Source of the DNA: DATJUF01 sp035524095 | GTDB taxonomy: Bacteria; Desulfobacterota; Binatia; Binatales; Binataceae | Direction: 5' to 3' | DNA length: 18,096 bases | Assembly: GCA_035524095.1 (NCBI GenBank) | Contig: DATKPK010000217.1 | Coordinates: forward strand, 1 to 18,096 | In this document: positions 14,996-18,096 of the stretch, piece by piece | How the letters are laid out: each line of letters opens with the position of its first letter | How positions within the stretch are numbered: position 1 is the stretch's first letter | Position numbers and translations under genes: made by a program | Notes under the pieces: generated by a model | What the model was told of the DNA's origin: nothing | Seen by the model: the letters and a program-made list of their open reading frames with translations, nothing else | Database searches by the model: none

Positions 14996-15931
14996 CTAAT
15001 CTAAATGTTTTATTAGAGCGCTCGCGGCGTCGCGGAGGCCAGTGATGAGCAGGTCACGGCGGATTAAGCCGGTACGTTCGAGGCGCTGCGCGGCGCGCTC
15101 AGCTAAAGAAAGATCGAGGCCGAGAATGCGAGCAATCGCGCGATCACTGCCGTAAGCGGCGAGCGTGAAATAGCGGCGCAGCAGAATTTCAGCGGCGGCG
15201 AGCGGCGAAAGCGAGCGAGCCTCACGCATGGCGTCACCCCACTGATGAGCGACGGTATCCCAAACGTAAGTGAAAGGGTCGTAGCGCTCCTCGACTTTGA
15301 GGGCGAGAAATTTTTCCTGCAATTCTTTCATCGCGCGATCGAATTCGGCGCGGCGTTTCGGCCCGGAATAGCCAGAGGAAAGTTTCAGCGCCATCGTCTC
15401 GGTGGGACCACGGCGGGTCAACTGGTCCATCACGAGCTTGGCGCAATGCGAGAGCGTGCCCTTGCGATAGTGCGCGAGATAAGTGCCGGGGGCGATGCGC
15501 AGGCGAAGGAAGGCAGGCAGTAGGTCCAGAGCGATGAATCCGGGGCGTCCACCGATCACTTTGCCGTAGTAGACCTTGCGTTGCGCAGGCAAAGAATCTT
15601 TGAGCCGCCAAGTCATCATGATCGCCGGATCGTGCTGGATGTGCTCGGGGAGCGGCGGTTCGCGGCGCCCTTCTATCGCCTCGCGCAAGCAGGGCACGCC
15701 GAGGCCGGCGGTGAACGCCGAGCAGAACCCGGCCTCGTTGATGAAGGCGAGCGCGGCACGCTCGTGCTTGATGCGGCGCGACGGCAACCGGCGGAAATGA
15801 TGATCGCGATGGCGCTCAAGACGATCGAGGAGGTCATCGACGATCGCGGGCGACGCGGCTGTGCTCGCTGCGAGTTTTTTCCGCGGCGGTTGACGCCGCG
15901 GATTTCGTTCACTGATTTCGGCGTCGCCCAA
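14996..15931 (-). CDS. AlkZ-related winged-helix protein (possible DNA-repair or regulatory protein)
   Basis: A 311-residue protein that I match to the AlkZ/YcaQ-related winged-helix superfamily from several conserved blocks: FINEAGFC (63-70), the TWRLKDSLP block (107-115), YYGKVIGGRPGFIALDLLPAF (121-141, read in two parts), and the two winged-helix regions (about 155-215 and 245-297). AlkZ and YcaQ are DNA glycosylases that unhook interstrand cross-links, but I do not see their QΦQ/QΦD catalytic signature here, so activity is open; this subgroup is often called AlkZ-related. The start is a TTG at 15931, the only in-frame start codon near the 5' end, 5 bp after the dehydrogenase stop, which implies translational coupling. 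The first 30 residues are Arg/Ala/Pro-rich and probably disordered. No Shine-Dalgarno is obvious. Confidence 0.6.
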   Translation of the reverse strand: MGDAEISERNPRRQPPRKKLAASTAASPAIVDDLLDRLERHRDHHFRRLPSRRIKHERAALAFINEAGFCSAFTAGLGVPCLREAIEGRREPPLPEHIQHDPAIMMTWRLKDSLPAQRKVYYGKVIGGRPGFIALDLLPAFLRLRIAPGTYLAHYRKGTLSHCAKLVMDQLTRRGPTETMALKLSSGYSGPKRRAEFDRAMKELQEKFLALKVEERYDPFTYVWDTVAHQWGDAMREARSLSPLAAAEILLRRYFTLAAYGSDRAIARILGLDLSLAERAAQRLERTGLIRRDLLITGLRDAASALIKHLD

Positions 15932-15936
15932 GAGAA

Positions 15937-16905
15937 TTATGGCGTCAGGATCAGTTTGCCGACCGATTGACGCGATTCCATAAAGCGATGCGCGGCAGGG
16001 GCTTCGGCCAAAGGGAAACTCTTGCCGATGAGCATTTTGAGCTTCCCCTCGCCCATCAGGCGGAAACAGTCCTCGACGCCGCGCTTCATCAGATCGTGTT
16101 GCGAAGAGGCGGTGAGGAGGACGAAGCCGCTGACCTTGACCGCGTTGGCGAAGAGCTTACCGGTTTCGAGCTTATCGGGCGGACCGCCAGCGCGTCCGTA
16201 GAGAATGATGTGGCCGAATGGGGCCATGCATTTAAGCGCCTTCTCGAAGGTCGGCTTGCCAACCGCGTCGAGGACCAGATCGACACCCTTGCCGCCGGTG
16301 ATTTTCATCGCTTCGTCTGCGAAATCGTGGGTTTCGTAATTGATCACATGGTCGGCGCCGTATTGTTTCGCGATATCGAATTTCGCGTTACTCGAAACGG
16401 TGCCGATGACCTGAGCGCCTGCAGCCTTGGCAAGTTGGCTGGCAACGATACCGACGCCGCCGGCGGCCGAGTGAACAATCACAGTCTGGCCCGCACTGAC
16501 CTGATGGCTCTTGTGAAGCATGAACCAGGCGGTGAGGGTCTGAATAGGGAATGCTGCCCCTTCCTCGAAGCTGACGAAGTCAGGCAGGGGAATTAGTTGG
16601 TTAGCGTAGAAGAGTGAATATTCGGCGTAAGCCTTGAGGCCGATGCCGGCGACGCGCATCCCAGGCTTGAAACCTTCGACGTCCGGGCCGACCTCGTCGA
16701 TGACGCCAGCGCCTTCCATGCCCGGAGTATCAGGTGGCTTCGCGCGAATTTGGTAGGTGCCCTGGCGAAAGAAATTGTCGGCGAAGTTGATGCCGACCGC
16801 GTGATTGCGCACGCGCACCATCCGAGGACGCAGTTCCGGCTTGGGAATATCGACCAATTGCATCACGTCGGGGCCACCGACTTCCTTGAACTGAATAGCT
16901 TTCAT
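15937..16905 (-). CDS. zinc-independent quinone oxidoreductase-like (MDR superfamily) dehydrogenase
   Basis: A 322-residue enzyme of normal quinone-oxidoreductase length. The GroES-like domain begins MKAIQFKEVGGPDVMQL with NFADNFFRQGTYQ (40-52) and GMEGAGVIDEVGP (62-74). The NAD(P)-binding Rossmann domain has VIVHSAAGGVGIVASQ (142-157) and the beta4 region GVDLVLDAVG (207-216). No zinc-ligand cysteines of the alcohol dehydrogenase type are present, fitting the zeta-crystallin/QOR group that reduces quinones or enones with NADPH. The frame stays open for 84 more codons upstream, but that stretch overlaps the divergent HAD gene. The start at 16905 carries AGGAGG (16918-16923) 12 bp before the ATG and matches family N-termini. 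It heads a minus-strand pair with the AlkZ-related gene. Confidence 0.92.
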   Translation of the reverse strand: MKAIQFKEVGGPDVMQLVDIPKPELRPRMVRVRNHAVGINFADNFFRQGTYQIRAKPPDTPGMEGAGVIDEVGPDVEGFKPGMRVAGIGLKAYAEYSLFYANQLIPLPDFVSFEEGAAFPIQTLTAWFMLHKSHQVSAGQTVIVHSAAGGVGIVASQLAKAAGAQVIGTVSSNAKFDIAKQYGADHVINYETHDFADEAMKITGGKGVDLVLDAVGKPTFEKALKCMAPFGHIILYGRAGGPPDKLETGKLFANAVKVSGFVLLTASSQHDLMKRGVEDCFRLMGEGKLKMLIGKSFPLAEAPAAHRFMESRQSVGKLILTP

Positions 16906-16917
16906 CGCGTTGAGTTG

Positions 16918-16923
16918 CCTCCT
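16918..16923 (-). promoter_or_regulatory. ribosome-binding site that decides the dehydrogenase start
   Basis: AGGAGG on the minus strand lies 12 bp before the ATG at 16905. It supports the 322-residue form over an 84-residue-longer version that would run through the divergent HAD gene. Confidence 0.6.
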
Positions 16924-17004
16924 GGGCGCGCGCGGACGATTGAGCGCCTCCATGCTCTCCGATGGGAGTAGCATCGGCGGTTTCGCGCATGCAACGATAA
17001 GCGG

Positions 17005-17646
17005 ATGGTTGAGCTGGTAATCTTCGATGCTGACGGCGTGTTGTTCGATTCGACCCATTCGAACACTTCCTATTACAACGCGATTTTCGCTGCGATGGAT
17101 GAACAGCCGATGAACCCGGAAGAAGAAAGAGCCGGGGTCTATCTGTCGGCGCCGCAAGTTTTCGAGATGCGGGCGGGGGGCGACCTCGCGCGTTTGCAGC
17201 GCATGCGCGAGATTGCTCGAACGATGGACGCAACGCCGTTTTTCGAGATGATGATTCCGGCGCTGGAGTTGCGTCCGTTTATGACAGGGCTGAAGCGGAA
17301 TTATCGGCTCGGGTTGGCGACTAATCGATCGGCGACGATACCATCACTGATTGACTTTCTGGGGCTAGACGGCATTTTCGATGCGGTCGCGAGCGCGCGC
17401 GATAAGGTCAAGCCGAAGCCTGCCCCTGATATCGTCAAGCTATGCGTCGAGCGTGCGGGAACCCATCCGCAGAAGGCCGTATACGTCGGCGACAGCGCAA
17501 CGGATCAGATCGCGGCGGAAGGTGCAGGCACGCACTATATCGGACTCGGCGAGCGGTCGGGCCGGGAGCGCGGCCATGTCCATCGGATAGAGAAGCTGGC
17601 CGAGCTGCCGGAAAAACTCGAACGATTGTTCAAGAAATCAGGCTAA
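17005..17646 (+). CDS. HAD-superfamily phosphohydrolase (phosphoglycolate-phosphatase-like)
   Basis: A 213-residue HAD hydrolase with all four motifs: motif I DADGVLFDS (8-16; nucleophile Asp8, acid/base Asp10), motif II ATNRS (105-109; Thr106), motif III lysine in KVKPKPAPD (134-142), and motif IV GDSATD (162-167). The alpha-helical cap lies in about 16-90, as in C1-capped phosphatases of the phosphoglycolate/phosphonatase type. Substrate cannot be assigned from sequence. It is divergent from the dehydrogenase gene with 99 bp between starts, and its TAA (17644-17646) overlaps the stop of the opposing thiamine-diphosphate enzyme. The neighbouring frame starting inside the divergent gene is a shadow. 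ATG at 17005 has only a weak purine stretch (AAGCGG) upstream. Confidence 0.9.
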   Translation: MVELVIFDADGVLFDSTHSNTSYYNAIFAAMDEQPMNPEEERAGVYLSAPQVFEMRAGGDLARLQRMREIARTMDATPFFEMMIPALELRPFMTGLKRNYRLGLATNRSATIPSLIDFLGLDGIFDAVASARDKVKPKPAPDIVKLCVERAGTHPQKAVYVGDSATDQIAAEGAGTHYIGLGERSGRERGHVHRIEKLAELPEKLERLFKKSG

Positions 17647-18096
17647 ATGAGCATCTCTATCAGGTTCGGCCCCGTTTCCTGCAGTGCGCGGCCGAGTTGG
17701 ATGTATAAATCCTCGGCGGTCTCGACGCGGACCGCGTTGACACCCATACCCGCGGCGATGCGGGACCAATCAATTTCGGGATTACCGAGGCTGGTTAGCG
17801 AGCGGGCGTTGCGTCCCGGTTCGGTGATACCGGCGCGGGCTAATTCCACTTGTAAAATTCGATAGCGGCGATTGTTGCAAAGCAGCGTGGTGACATTGAG
17901 TTGCTCACGCGCCTGCGTCCATAGCGACTGGACGGTGTACATCCCACTGCCGTCAGCCTGAAAGGCGATCACTTTCCGATCGGGACAGGCGACGGCAGCG
18001 CCAGTCGCACATGGGAGCCCTTGGCCGATCGCACCCCCGGTCAGCGCGAGATAGGTATGGGCGGTCGCTCCTGCAGAGGCGGCAAAGAACGGCATA
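17643..18096 (-). CDS. thiamine-diphosphate-dependent enzyme, acetolactate synthase large-subunit family, C-terminal part (partial)
   Basis: About 150 residues are visible, open at the right edge; the N-terminal and central domains lie outside. The visible part is the C-terminal cofactor-binding domain. It includes TGGAIGQGLPCATGAAVACP (19-38 counted from the first visible Met) and the ThDP/Mg motif ADG at 47-49, running on to the asparagines CNN at 73-75 (about 26 residues between Asp and Asn, as expected). The local pattern (SLWTQAREQLNVTTLL, then NNRRYRILQ) fits the acetolactate synthase / benzoylformate decarboxylase-type family rather than a narrow member. The usual GDG reads ADG, a conservative change. 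Reaction cannot be narrowed: a 2-oxo-acid decarboxylase or a carboligase. The TAG stop at 17643-17645 overlaps the stop of the converging HAD gene by 4 bp. Confidence 0.85.
   Translation of the reverse strand, partial: MPFFAASAGATAHTYLALTGGAIGQGLPCATGAAVACPDRKVIAFQADGSGMYTVQSLWTQAREQLNVTTLLCNNRRYRILQVELARAGITEPGRNARSLTSLGNPEIDWSRIAAGMGVNAVRVETAEDLYIQLGRALQETGPNLIEMLI

Noticed and set aside
16906..17157. 84-residue N-terminal extension of the quinone oxidoreductase-like gene
   Set aside because: It overlaps the start of the divergent HAD gene, is not family-like, and a good ribosome site precedes the internal ATG at 16905.
1..18096. Mobile element, prophage, CRISPR or defence island
   Set aside because: No transposase, integrase, phage, cas or toxin-antitoxin protein, no tRNA, no long terminal repeats and no regular spacer array were found; the genes are ordinary chromosomal ones.

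Overview
The window looks like a chromosomal segment of a Gram-negative, fairly GC-rich free-living bacterium. The Gram-negative call rests on a TamA/TamB outer-membrane assembly pair, a TatA subunit and an ISC-type [2Fe-2S] ferredoxin. The gene mix (NtrB/NtrC-type two-component pair, secreted S53 peptidase, large family 2 glycosyltransferase fused to a hydrolase-like barrel, LexA) would fit a soil lineage around the former Deltaproteobacteria (for example Binatota-like), but that placement is inference from gene content only. I see no rRNA, tRNA, CRISPR array, insertion sequence or prophage gene.

Layout. 1-2500 (minus): 5' part of a tamB-like gene and a complete tamA-like gene, an outer-membrane insertion pair. 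2501-2696: possible tamA promoter zone with three copies of a 10-bp repeat. 2697-5201 (minus): 834-residue membrane glycosyltransferase. 5202-5520: divergent non-coding region. 5521-8657 (plus): soluble PAS histidine kinase and sigma-54-dependent response regulator, overlapping by 4 bp. 8758-9368 (plus): tatA and a VOC-fold protein, 11 bp apart. 9423-11186 (minus): exported sedolisin-family protease. 11187-11665: 479-bp non-coding region rich in inverted and direct repeats. 11666-12571 (plus): orphan soluble histidine kinase. 12829-13437 (minus): lexA. 13642-14882 (plus): ferredoxin and an FNR-type flavin reductase, a plausible electron-transfer pair. 14996-16905 (minus): quinone-oxidoreductase-like dehydrogenase followed 5 bp later by an AlkZ-related winged-helix protein. 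17005-17646 (plus): HAD hydrolase. 17643-end (minus): C-terminal part of a thiamine-diphosphate enzyme, overlapping the HAD stop by 4 bp.

How the parts fit. The left third is about building the cell envelope. The middle has signalling and protein export or secretion. The right third is redox, DNA-damage control and central metabolism. No single multi-gene novel system stands out. The most interesting items are the apparently degenerate hydrolase-like domain on the glycosyltransferase, the structured leader and start-codon-enclosing inverted repeat of the S53 protease gene, and a candidate LexA operator in the lexA promoter. Most regulatory calls are pattern readings by eye and carry low confidence.
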